Numbered from the stretch's first letter, positions 1 to 6,901 are shown. The stretch: DNA of 12,246 nucleotides from Chthoniobacter sp. (GCA_025351065.1 JANXWQ010000250.1:1-12246); one strand, 5' to 3'. The notes: a model not told the origin generated them from the letters alone. Translations and numbers: made by a program.

Positions 1-1097
1 ATGATCGCGTCCGTCAGCGGCAGCGGCGTGCCCGAAAGAAACTCCTCCTTCGTCGCCGTGTAGCTGCTGCCCTGCGGCTTCAGCGTGAGCGCGTACATTT
101 TCCCCCAACTCCAGTCGCAGCAAAACATCGCCTCCTGCCACTTCGCCGGAAATTTCGCGCCGTAGCCGAAGGTCACGCCCGTCGGCGAGCCTGGCCCGAT
201 GTTGATGACCGGCGGCAGATTGTCGGGATACCACTCCGGGCGCTTGCCCGCGCCATTGCGCCAGCCGAACTCCGCGCCGCTCACCACATGGCACACCCGC
301 GTGGGCCGGTACCACGGCGTGTTGAAGTCGTACTCCATGTCCGCGTCGTAGGTGAAAAGCTCGCCGTCGCGATTGAAGGCCGCGTCGTAGATATTGCGGA
401 AGCCCGTGGCGTAGCGGTCCCACACCTGCCCGTCCGGCGAGATGCGATAGATCGTCCCGCCCGGCCCCAGCACATCGCGCATGAAGCCGCGCCCGTCCGG
501 CATCCGCGGCAGCAGATGATCCTCGCCCCACACCAGCGGCACACTCGAGGTCGTCGTCTCGATTCGCTTCGCCTGATTTCCGCAGACGAGAAAGAGCGAC
601 TTCCCATCCGGCGCGAGCACCACCGCATGCACCCCATGATCCCCACGCGCCTCCAGGCCGCGGATCTTCTCCACCTTGTCCAGCACATCGTCGCCCTTCG
701 ACGAAGTCACCCGGTACAGCCCGCAATTCTCCGCGTTCTCGTAATCGTTCACCCCCACCCACAACGCGCCAAACGCCCACAGCATCCCGTTCGCCGCCTT
801 GATCGGCGCGGGCACTTTCTCGATCGTCGCCGGATCGAGCGGCTGCCCCGCCGCCGGCGGCGCAAAGCGGTAGATCGCCCCGTACTGGTCGCCCGCGTAG
901 ATGCGCCCCTTGTCATCCGTGCAAAGCGAAACCCACGACCCCTGCTCCGCCGCCGGCACCGAGTACAGCAGCTCGACGGCGAAGCCTTTCGCCACCTTGA
1001 TCCGCTCCGGCGGCGTGGCCTTGTTTTCATTCGCCGGAGCGTCAGCGGCAAAGGACGTGGCAGCGGCGAGAGCGAAAAGCGGGAGGAGAAATTTCAT
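1..1097 (-). CDS. Piru_Ver-type membrane-bound dehydrogenase-like protein (3' end off window)
   Basis: The minus-strand frame is open from ATG at 1097-1095 to the window edge, giving 365 residues with no stop. Residues 1-18 look like a Sec signal peptide (MKFLLPLFALAAATSFAAD), so the protein is probably exported. The rest reads as a beta-propeller of the glucose/sorbosone-dehydrogenase-like family described in Planctomycetes and Verrucomicrobia as a putative membrane-bound dehydrogenase (Piru_Ver N-terminal type). Landmarks are GDHGVHAVVLAPDGK (152-166), MRDVLGPGG (206-214), TGFRNIYDAAFNRDGELFTY (231-250), the Asp-rich DADMEYDFNTPWYRPTRV (251-268) and GPGSPTGVTFGYGAKFP (301-317). Relatives often carry a C-terminal CxxCH haem domain, which would lie beyond the edge. 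No clear Shine-Dalgarno sequence precedes the ATG. It follows the diheme gene by 94 nt and probably belongs to the same extracellular pathway. Substrate and cofactor cannot be told from sequence. Confidence 0.85.
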   Translation of the reverse strand, partial: MKFLLPLFALAAATSFAADAPANENKATPPERIKVAKGFAVELLYSVPAAEQGSWVSLCTDDKGRIYAGDQYGAIYRFAPPAAGQPLDPATIEKVPAPIKAANGMLWAFGALWVGVNDYENAENCGLYRVTSSKGDDVLDKVEKIRGLEARGDHGVHAVVLAPDGKSLFLVCGNQAKRIETTTSSVPLVWGEDHLLPRMPDGRGFMRDVLGPGGTIYRISPDGQVWDRYATGFRNIYDAAFNRDGELFTYDADMEYDFNTPWYRPTRVCHVVSGAEFGWRNGAGKRPEWYPDNLPPVINIGPGSPTGVTFGYGAKFPAKWQEAMFCCDWSWGKMYALTLKPQGSSYTATKEEFLSGTPLPLTDAI

Positions 1098-1107
1098 GCG
1101 CCAATTC

Positions 1108-1125
1108 GGGACGGCGAACCGCCCC
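1108..1125 (-). other. 7-bp hairpin with UUCG-type loop upstream of the dehydrogenase gene
   Basis: In minus-strand RNA, GGGGCGG and CCGUCCC can pair (one G-U pair) around a UUCG loop. The hairpin ends about 10 nt before the ATG at 1097, where a ribosome would bind. It could modulate initiation, but in DNA this GC-rich such a stem may arise by chance. It has no T-run and is not a terminator. Confidence 0.35.
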
Positions 1126-1151
1126 GCGTCGAGTTCTTTCGCGGCGCGCGC

Positions 1152-1184
1152 GCTGTAGGGGAAGCTGTCAGCTTCCCCTACAGC
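1152..1184. repeat. Perfect palindromic hairpin bounded by GTAG/CTAC (REP-like or terminator-like)
   Basis: A perfect inverted repeat centred on T1168 has 16 paired bases on each side: GCTGTAGGGGAAGCTG, one T, then the exact complement. Each arm carries GTAG (read 5'->3' on its own strand) just outside a GGGAAGCTG stem. It starts 7 nt after the stop of the diheme gene (1192) and lies before the dehydrogenase gene. No T-run follows on either strand, so it is not a canonical intrinsic terminator. It could still block exonucleases or attenuate transcription between the two genes. The GTAG head and intergenic position resemble REP sequences; the family cannot be assigned from one copy. Confidence 0.7.
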
Positions 1185-1191
1185 CGCGGCG

Positions 1192-3945
1192 CTATCGCTC
1201 CCGCACGTTCCGAAACGGATAGCTCTGCACGATCCCCATCACCACGCTGCTGAACCGGTAGCCGTCCTTCGCCGCGGCGCGCTGGATCTCCTGCACCGCG
1301 GGCATGTCGTAAATCTCCAGCTTCCGCCCGATCGCGTAGCTGAGCAGGTGCTCGATGAAGCCGCGCACAAACTCCTCCGGCTTCTCCATCAGCGCGGCCT
1401 TGAAGCCGGCGGGGCCGTCGAAGGCGCGGCCATTCCACTCGGCGTGCGCGTCCACGGGCTGCTGACCGTCGCGCGTGCGGCTCGCGCCGATGGGGTCGAA
1501 CGCCTCCAGCGCGAAGCCCGGCGGGTCGAGCCGGATGTGGCAGGAAAAGCACGCGGGCTGGTCGCGATGCTGCTCGAACTTCTGCCGCACGCTCTGCGCG
1601 GTCGGCGAAGTTTTCTCCGCGTCCTTGAGTACGAAGGCGATCTTCGGCTCCTGCGGCGGGCGGTTGAAAACCGTCTCCAGCAGCCATGCCCCGCGTTTCA
1701 CCGGGCTCGTGCGAAACGGCAGCGAGGTCACGGTCAGCGGCCCGGCCATGGTGAGGAAACCGCCGCGCGATTTCTCCGGCAGCGCCACGCGGTACCACGC
1801 GCTGTTGGTCTTCGCGGAGACGAGCGTGCTGTCGTCGCCGGGCCGCTTCGCCAGCGCGCCAGCGGGTAGCGCGGCCTCGAGCCCGTAGTGCCGCGCGAGC
1901 TGCGGGTTCAGCCAGGTGTAGTTGGCGTCCACGAAATCGAGGATGCTGCGATCCTCGACCAGCGCCGTCTCGAAGAGCAGCAGCGCCTCCACGAGCATCG
2001 GGCTGTGCAGCGTGATCTTCCCCTGCTGGCCGGAGTAAAACGTCTTGAACAACTGCGGATCGGGCTTCGCGGTGTAGAGCTGATCGAGCCGCAGCCATTG
2101 GACCGCAAAGGATTCCGCCAGCTCGCGCACGCGCGGATCGTGCAGCAGGCGGCGCGTCTGCCGCTCGGCTTCATCGTGCAAACGGCCCGCGTCGGCGGCG
2201 GCGCGCAGTTCGGCGTCGGGCGGCGCGGACCACAGGAAATAGGCGAGGCGCGTGGCGAGTTCGTGACCGGTGAGCGGACGCACCGCCGGGCCTTTTTGCG
2301 CGGCCTCGGCGAGGTAGAGAAAATCCGGCGACGCCAGCACCACCGCGAGCGCCACACGCATCGCGCCGTCGAAATTCGCGCCCGCCTTTTGCGCGTCCGC
2401 GAAAACACCCGCGTAACGCTCCACCTCGCGCTCCTCCACCGGCCGCCGGAAGGCCTGTGCGAGAAACCCGCCCAGCCGTTCGCGCACCACGCGCTGCCGG
2501 TCGCGCGGCGACACCTTCACCAGCGCCGCGCCCTTTTCCTCCGGCACGGCGATGCGCTTCGTTAGAAAGCCGAGATCATCCGCGAAGACATGGCTGCCGC
2601 TGAACTGCGAGCCGTCGAGCAGCAACTCGGTGATGTGCTCGCCCTCCGGCGCGCGGAAGCCGAAGAACGTGTTCCCCGCGCCTTCGCCGACCGGCAGCTT
2701 GTGCGCGAGCCGCGCCGTGCCGCCGCCGGTGAAGCGCACCGTCACCGTCACCGGCCCGCCCTCGCCCTTGCGGCTGAGCACGCACAGCCCCAGTTCGGCG
2801 AGCCCCTCGCCCGGCTGCCCGCCCTCGACGGCGAGCGCGAGCGTGAGCTGTTTCGCGCCCTTCGTGTTGTTGGTGAAAAGCGATTCGCCCGACGTTTCAT
2901 GCACCGTCGAAAATCCCGCGATCCACATTTCCTCGCGCGGCGTGATGACCAGCGCCTTCTCGCGACTGAGGCCAAAGCGCACGCGCACCGGCGAGCCAGC
3001 CTTCACCACGAGACTCCGCGCCGTCGCATCCCACACGCCGCCGACGCCCTCCGGCACCGCCGCGCGCACGCCAAAGCGATGCTGGTAGGTCGTGCCCGCC
3101 ACGTCGCCATCGCGCGCTTCGTTCGGCACGTTGAAATTCGGCGCGAAGTCCGCCACCGCATCAAACGTCAGCGCGTCGCCCGCGGGCTGCACGCCCGCAT
3201 TCGCCACCGCGCGCAACGGCACCGCCGGGTCGGCGATGAGCCCGCGGAAAATGGCGCTCTGCTCCGCGAGCTTCGGGCTGTGCGTGATCGCGCGGCCCAG
3301 CGCGAGATAGCGTTCGAGCAGCAGCGGCGAAATGTTCATCGCCTCGCCGCGATTGTGAAAGCCGTGCTCGGCGCGGTTCTCGCCCGGCAGGCCGGCATCG
3401 GGCAGCAGCACCGCGTATTTCAGGCCGAATTCACGCACCGGAATTTCGAGCCGGTCCGCCATCCTGCCCGCAGCGGGATCGAAGTATTTGCCATCCACCG
3501 GCAGCCGCTCCGGGAAGACGAAGACATCGAGCTTCAGCCCGAAAAGATCGCGCACCGTGTTGTTGTATTCCAGCCGCGTGAGCCGCCGCAGCACCGCCCG
3601 GCCCGGATCGCGCGCGCCGAGCTTCGGATCAGGCCGCGCGGCGATGTCCGCGATCCACGCGAGCAGCTTCGCGCGCTCCGCGTCCGTGGGCTGCGCGTCG
3701 CGCTTCGGCGGCGGCATCTGGTGCGACTCGACCTTGTTGAAAACCGACGCCCACACCTCGCGATCCGCCAGCACCGCCGCATCGTCGCCGAAGCGTTCGA
3801 GATTCACGCCACCCTTCGGCTTCTTCTCATCGCCGTGACAGTCAAAGCAATGCGCCTCCAGCAGCGGCCGCACATCACGCGCGAAATCCGGCGCGGCCTG
3901 CGCGCTCGCGGCGGCGCAGAGAAAGGCGAGGACGCGGCGGCTCAT
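1192..3945 (-). CDS. Exported diheme c-type cytochrome-like protein (DUF1587/DUF1592/DUF1588/DUF1585)
   Basis: This is a 917-residue protein starting at ATG 3945-3943. The frame is open further upstream to 4113, but that extension is translated repeat DNA, and starting at 3945 gives a signal peptide (MSRRVLAFLCAAASAQA, 1-17). An N-terminal planctomycete-type cytochrome C domain has C33-F-D-C36-H37 and a possible distal ligand at M77 (QMPPP). DUF1587 starts at RRLTRLEYNNTVRDLFG (120-136). A beta-rich region (about 290-460) is followed by a DUF1595-like helical part (485-550, AFRRPVEEREVERY), DUF1592 (about 555-685), DUF1588 (about 727-825) with a second haem motif C799-F-S-C802-H803, and DUF1585 (about 838-910, ending SYPFR). 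The domain order is typical of Planctomycetes/Verrucomicrobia exported proteins of unknown substrate. Two haems suggest electron transfer outside the cytoplasmic membrane. It follows the DUF1552 gene, its usual partner, across a 181-nt gap filled by a repeat element. No Shine-Dalgarno sequence is visible. Confidence 0.93.
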   Translation of the reverse strand: MSRRVLAFLCAAASAQAAPDFARDVRPLLEAHCFDCHGDEKKPKGGVNLERFGDDAAVLADREVWASVFNKVESHQMPPPKRDAQPTDAERAKLLAWIADIAARPDPKLGARDPGRAVLRRLTRLEYNNTVRDLFGLKLDVFVFPERLPVDGKYFDPAAGRMADRLEIPVREFGLKYAVLLPDAGLPGENRAEHGFHNRGEAMNISPLLLERYLALGRAITHSPKLAEQSAIFRGLIADPAVPLRAVANAGVQPAGDALTFDAVADFAPNFNVPNEARDGDVAGTTYQHRFGVRAAVPEGVGGVWDATARSLVVKAGSPVRVRFGLSREKALVITPREEMWIAGFSTVHETSGESLFTNNTKGAKQLTLALAVEGGQPGEGLAELGLCVLSRKGEGGPVTVTVRFTGGGTARLAHKLPVGEGAGNTFFGFRAPEGEHITELLLDGSQFSGSHVFADDLGFLTKRIAVPEEKGAALVKVSPRDRQRVVRERLGGFLAQAFRRPVEEREVERYAGVFADAQKAGANFDGAMRVALAVVLASPDFLYLAEAAQKGPAVRPLTGHELATRLAYFLWSAPPDAELRAAADAGRLHDEAERQTRRLLHDPRVRELAESFAVQWLRLDQLYTAKPDPQLFKTFYSGQQGKITLHSPMLVEALLLFETALVEDRSILDFVDANYTWLNPQLARHYGLEAALPAGALAKRPGDDSTLVSAKTNSAWYRVALPEKSRGGFLTMAGPLTVTSLPFRTSPVKRGAWLLETVFNRPPQEPKIAFVLKDAEKTSPTAQSVRQKFEQHRDQPACFSCHIRLDPPGFALEAFDPIGASRTRDGQQPVDAHAEWNGRAFDGPAGFKAALMEKPEEFVRGFIEHLLSYAIGRKLEIYDMPAVQEIQRAAAKDGYRFSSVVMGIVQSYPFRNVRER

Positions 3946-3969
3946 CGCGCGACATGCTGCGCAGCAGCG

Positions 3970-4097
3970 GTAGGGACGGCACTCCGTGCCGTCCGGGGCG
4001 AGCGCAGCGAGGCGGCGGGTGGGAAGTGCGCGGCATCTGACGCGCCCACCGCCTCGCAAACGCTCGCCCGGCGGACGGCATGGAGTGCCGTCCCTAC
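3970..4097. repeat. BIME-like inverted pair of GTAG-headed REP-type hairpins
   Basis: The left unit (3970-3994, plus strand) is GTAG followed by a perfect hairpin: GGACGGCAC, loop TCC, GTGCCGTCC. The right unit (4097-4073, minus strand) is the same 25 bases with one change (G to A beside the loop). The inner arms also match in inverted orientation, sharing GGGCGAGCG, CGAGGCGG and TGGG, so the whole 128 bp is one long imperfect palindrome centred near 4033. A GTAG tetranucleotide ahead of a hairpin, and units in inverted pairs, are known traits of REP sequences mobilised by RAYT (TnpA-REP) enzymes. No such enzyme gene is present here. The element fills most of the gap between the DUF1552 and diheme genes and would form a strong structure in their shared transcript. 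Confidence 0.8.
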
Positions 4098-4126
4098 CCG
4101 GCTTCGCCGACACGTTTCACGGTTTT

Positions 4127-5395
4127 TCACGCGCGGATTTGGCTGATCGCGCCGGTGCTGTCGGCGAAGCGTTCCCGCTTCACCCCGGCGGATTGCGCGA
4201 GCGTGAGCCAGAGATTCGCCAGCGGCACTTCGCCGGCAAAGTGGTGGTGCGCGCCGGGCGTGAGCGCGCCGCCAGCGCGGCCCGCGAGGAGCACTTCGAG
4301 ATCGGAGTATTTGTGCGAATCGCCGTCGCTCAGTCCGCTGCCCATCACGACGCAGCACGAGTCGAGCAGCGTCCCCTCGCCTTCGCGGATGCCGCGCAGC
4401 CGCTCGACGACATGCGCGAACAGCGCGACGTGAAAGCGGTCGATCTTCGTCAGCGCGGCCTTGGCCTCATCGCCTTTCGTGTGCGTGAGAACGTGATGGT
4501 TCTGCGGCTTGTCGAAGACGCCGTGAAACATCCGCGGCGAGTCCCACCGCTCCGGGTCCACAATGAGCGAGGCCACGCGGGTGAGATCGTTTTGAAACGC
4601 GAGCACGATGAGGTCGCCCATCAGCCGCAGGTAATCGCCGCGCTGCTCGGGAATGCCCGCAGGCTCAGCCATCGGCGGCTTGCCGAGCCGCTTCGCCGCC
4701 TTCTCCGCCAGCTCCACGCGATGCTCCGTCGCGCGCACGCTTTCGAGATACTCGCCGAGCTTTTCCCGATCTGCCCGGCCTAGCCGAGCCTGCAGCGCCC
4801 TGGCATCCGCGAGCACCACATCCAGCACGCTGCGCGTCGGCCTTCCCGCCGTGCCGAAGAGCCGCTGAAAAACTGCGCGCGGATTTTTTTCCACGCCCGC
4901 CGCATAGCCCGGCGCGGCCCACGAGATGCACTCGTAGTAGCGCGTCTCCTTGCTGTCGGCGAAGTCGTTGCAGCTCAGCTCCAGCGACGGCAGCGCGGTC
5001 TCGCCGCCGACTTCGCGCGCGATGATTTGGTCGAGCGTGGTGTTCGTGGGAAAGCCGCCATCCAGCGTCTCGCCCGGCGGCGAACTCGTAAGCCAGCACG
5101 CCCCGCACTGCGCATGCACACCCGTGCCACCGACGAACGTCCGATCCAGCCCCGTGCAAATCGTGATCTCCTTCCGCAGCGCCGCGAGCGGCTCCAGCGC
5201 GGGCGTCAGCTCCCAGTCCGCGCCCGTAGTTTTGGGCGCAAAGGTCTGCTGGTTGTAGCCATTCGGCGTGTAGAGAAAAGCGAAGCGCTGCGGCAGCTTC
5301 GCGGCGGCGGCAGCGCCGGCGCGCGGCGTCATCGACTCCAGCCACGGCAGAGCGAGGGTGACGCCGAGCCCGCGGAGAAAAGTGCGACGGTGCAT
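4127..5395 (-). CDS. Tat-exported DUF1552 family protein
   Basis: This is a 422-residue protein starting at ATG 5395-5393, with GAGG 7 nt upstream. The N-terminus has a twin-arginine signal (RRTFLRGLG, residues 3-11) and a short hydrophobic stretch (VTLALPWL), so it is probably exported folded. Family landmarks are FLYTPNGYNQQTF (40-52), HAQCGACWLTSSPPG (94-108), LDQIIAREVGG (121-131), SCNDF (141-145), a helical section with VLDVVLADARALQARL (190-205), the His-rich KPQNHHVLTH (296-305), MGSGLSDGDSHKYSDLEVLLAG (351-372) and a closing HHHF...PLANLW (383-396). DUF1552 proteins are often encoded next to DUF1592-type cytochromes in Planctomycetes and Verrucomicrobia. Their fold is thought to resemble the DUF1501/sulfatase-like group, but no activity is established. 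The conserved Asp and His residues could bind metal; that is inference. The gene is first in the three-gene left cluster. Confidence 0.93.
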   Translation of the reverse strand: MHRRTFLRGLGVTLALPWLESMTPRAGAAAAAKLPQRFAFLYTPNGYNQQTFAPKTTGADWELTPALEPLAALRKEITICTGLDRTFVGGTGVHAQCGACWLTSSPPGETLDGGFPTNTTLDQIIAREVGGETALPSLELSCNDFADSKETRYYECISWAAPGYAAGVEKNPRAVFQRLFGTAGRPTRSVLDVVLADARALQARLGRADREKLGEYLESVRATEHRVELAEKAAKRLGKPPMAEPAGIPEQRGDYLRLMGDLIVLAFQNDLTRVASLIVDPERWDSPRMFHGVFDKPQNHHVLTHTKGDEAKAALTKIDRFHVALFAHVVERLRGIREGEGTLLDSCCVVMGSGLSDGDSHKYSDLEVLLAGRAGGALTPGAHHHFAGEVPLANLWLTLAQSAGVKRERFADSTGAISQIRA

Positions 5396-5402
5396 AAAGT
5401 GG

Positions 5403-5406
5403 CCTC
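5403..5406 (-). promoter_or_regulatory. Ribosome-binding site of the DUF1552 gene
   Basis: GAGG on the minus strand lies 7 nt before the ATG at 5395. It supports this start. It is one of few recognisable Shine-Dalgarno sequences in the window. Confidence 0.6.
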
Positions 5407-5520
5407 GGCTTTAACCCAAAGTCCGGCGGCAAGCCATCCTCGATCACGACCCGGTCATGGGATGGCGTGTTTTTTTTTGCCGCCGCCAAAGGATGCGGCT
5501 CGCCGGCCCGGCACAGTCGT
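5407..5520. other. Divergent intergenic region between the DUF1552 gene and the small plus-strand ORF
   Basis: This stretch separates two divergently read genes and should hold their promoters. It contains a run of nine T (5470-5478) and a widely spaced inverted repeat, GGCGGCAA (5425-5432) with TTGCCGCC (5477-5484). I could not identify a convincing -35/-10 pair on either strand. Confidence 0.4.
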
Positions 5521-5534
5521 GGGAGGTTTCGCCC

Positions 5535-5690
5535 ATGCCCCAGCGCCCAAGCAAAAAAGTAAAAAGACAGCCCGCCCAAAAACCGGGCGCGCAAGACGCC
5601 ACCGCGCCCGCGCAAGGTTCGCAGCAGCGCCATCGCAACGAGACGACCAAGTCGATCCTGGCAAAATTCCAGGGCCGGAAATCGATTTGA
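5535..5690 (+). CDS. Small basic Gln-rich hypothetical protein (51 aa)
   Basis: This is the only plus-strand gene I support. ATG 5535 is preceded by GGGAGG (5521-5526) at an 8-nt spacing, the best Shine-Dalgarno match in the window. The frame is also open from an ATG at 5457, but that start has no such site. The product has 51 residues: a Pro/Lys/Gln-rich N-terminal part (PSKKVKRQPAQKPG), an Ala/Gln linker and a C-terminal segment (RHRNETTKSILAKFQGRKSI) that could form a short helix. It has 12 Lys/Arg against 2 acidic residues, so it is strongly basic, with no signal peptide or membrane segment. A nucleic-acid-binding role is possible but unproven. It converges on the reductase gene with a 16-nt gap. 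I do not recognise the family. Confidence 0.55.
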   Translation: MPQRPSKKVKRQPAQKPGAQDATAPAQGSQQRHRNETTKSILAKFQGRKSI

Positions 5691-5706
5691 CCGCGACTCG
5701 TGGCGC

Positions 5707-6867
5707 TCAACGCGCGGCGAACAGCTTCCAGTAATTCCGCGGCTCGCCGAGCGCGGCGCGGTAGCTCGTTTCGCCCATGACGAGGCGCGTGAGCCGCTCG
5801 CTGAGCCGCTGGCCGTGGCGCGTGAGCAGCCAGGCGCGGGCGCGGGGGAAATCGTAAACGACGCGGGCCACGGCGCGGGCGAGGCGCAGCTCGGGGAGCA
5901 GCGTGGCCTGCAAATGCGCGCGGTAGGCATGGCGCGCGGCGGCTTCGTCGGAGCGATTTTCGAGAATGGCGCGCGCCGCGAGCTGACCGCTGTGGATCGC
6001 GCCGGAAATGCCTTCCGCCATGAGTGGATCGGCGAGGCCCGCGGCGTCGCCGATGGGAAAAATGCGCGGCGCAGCGCACAGCCCGGCGCGCGGGCGCACG
6101 GGAATCATAAAGCCGTGGCGCTCCTCGCTCCGCGGGGTGATGCCGAGGTGCGCGAGGTAGCGGGCGTATTCGTCGTTCAGATTGCACGAGCCGCGGCGCG
6201 TGGTGAGCACGCCGATGGAAAGGTGCCCGCGCTTGGGAAAAACCCACGCGTAGCCGTGCGGCGTGAGGCCGAAATCAAAACGGGCGGCGTGGTGGAATTT
6301 TTCAAACTCCGCGGCGTCCACGCTGACCTCGCACTCCAGCGCCGGGATGACGTGGCGCAGCTCCGCCAACCCGCACTGCCGCGCGACGACGCTGCCCACG
6401 CCATCCGCCGCGATGACGAACCGCGCGGTGATCGCACCCGCCTTTGTCCGCAGCTCCACCGCTTCCGCCTCGCGCACCACGGCCACCACCGCGGCACCAG
6501 CGAGCAGTTTCGCCCCGGCCTCCTGCGCGGCGGTGGTGATGAGGTGATCGAAGCGATCCCGCATGACCATCGAAACGACGGGCTGCGCGCGCTGCGTGGT
6601 GAAACTGAGCGCGGGAGCGTGATGATGCAGTTCCGCGGAAAAGCACTCGCGCTCCACCACCGCGCGCACATCGAGCGGCAGCAGCCCGACGGTGCGCCCG
6701 AGCAGCCCGCCGCCGCACGTCTTGTAACGCGGCGGCACCGCTTTTTCCAAAATCGCCACGCGCAACCCGCCCCGGCTCAGCGCCAGCGCCGCCGCACTTC
6801 CGCCCGGCCCCGCGCCCACGACTGCCACATCGTAGTCCGGCGCGGACGTTGCGAGGCGGCTGGTCAT
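5707..6867 (-). CDS. Geranylgeranyl reductase family FAD-dependent oxidoreductase
   Basis: This is a 386-residue protein starting at ATG 6867-6865. A TTG at 6903 is in frame but lies in the terminator of the upstream operon, so it is unlikely to be used. An N-terminal Rossmann fold has GAGPGG (18-23) and E41 for the FAD ribose. The family signature KTCGGGL (49-55) follows PPRY. ADGVGS (155-160), GYAWVFPKRG (205-214) and the second FAD motif GDAAGLADPLMAEGI (273-287) complete the pattern of geranylgeranyl/digeranylgeranyl reductases of the PHBH superfamily. Relatives reduce isoprenoid double bonds in phytyl chains, archaeal lipids or menaquinone side chains; some are general flavin monooxygenases or halogenase-like. 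In a probable heterotroph, menaquinone or another polyprenoid is a likely substrate, by inference. No Shine-Dalgarno sequence is visible. It may have its own promoter, since a strong terminator precedes it. Confidence 0.88.
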   Translation of the reverse strand: MTSRLATSAPDYDVAVVGAGPGGSAAALALSRGGLRVAILEKAVPPRYKTCGGGLLGRTVGLLPLDVRAVVERECFSAELHHHAPALSFTTQRAQPVVSMVMRDRFDHLITTAAQEAGAKLLAGAAVVAVVREAEAVELRTKAGAITARFVIAADGVGSVVARQCGLAELRHVIPALECEVSVDAAEFEKFHHAARFDFGLTPHGYAWVFPKRGHLSIGVLTTRRGSCNLNDEYARYLAHLGITPRSEERHGFMIPVRPRAGLCAAPRIFPIGDAAGLADPLMAEGISGAIHSGQLAARAILENRSDEAAARHAYRAHLQATLLPELRLARAVARVVYDFPRARAWLLTRHGQRLSERLTRLVMGETSYRAALGEPRNYWKLFAAR

Positions 6868-6901
6868 CGGTGCAAAAAAAATCGCGCGCCGCCCGCCCAG
6901 C

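Noticed and set aside
288..1253. Plus-strand open frame of 321 codons opposite the dehydrogenase-like gene
   Set aside because: Arg/Pro/His-rich translation without motifs; the minus-strand frame matches a known exported family and has a signal peptide.
3955..3966. 12-bp palindrome TGCTGCGCAGCA just before the diheme gene as an operator
   Set aside because: Short palindromes of this kind are frequent in GC-rich DNA and nothing else supports a regulator site.
3946..4113. N-terminal extension of the diheme protein to a start at 4113
   Set aside because: It would translate the palindromic repeat and bury the signal peptide; ATG 3945 gives a proper Sec signal.
2590..4146. Plus-strand open frame of 518 codons opposite the diheme gene
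   Set aside because: Antisense shadow in high-GC DNA: Arg/His/Ala-rich, no family motifs, and the minus strand has a clear multidomain protein.
5455..5664. Minus-strand 69-codon frame with a signal-peptide-like hydrophobic stretch, opposite the small basic ORF
   Set aside because: The hydrophobic stretch is internal, no ribosome-binding site is visible, and the opposing frame has a strong one. Kept only as a weak alternative.
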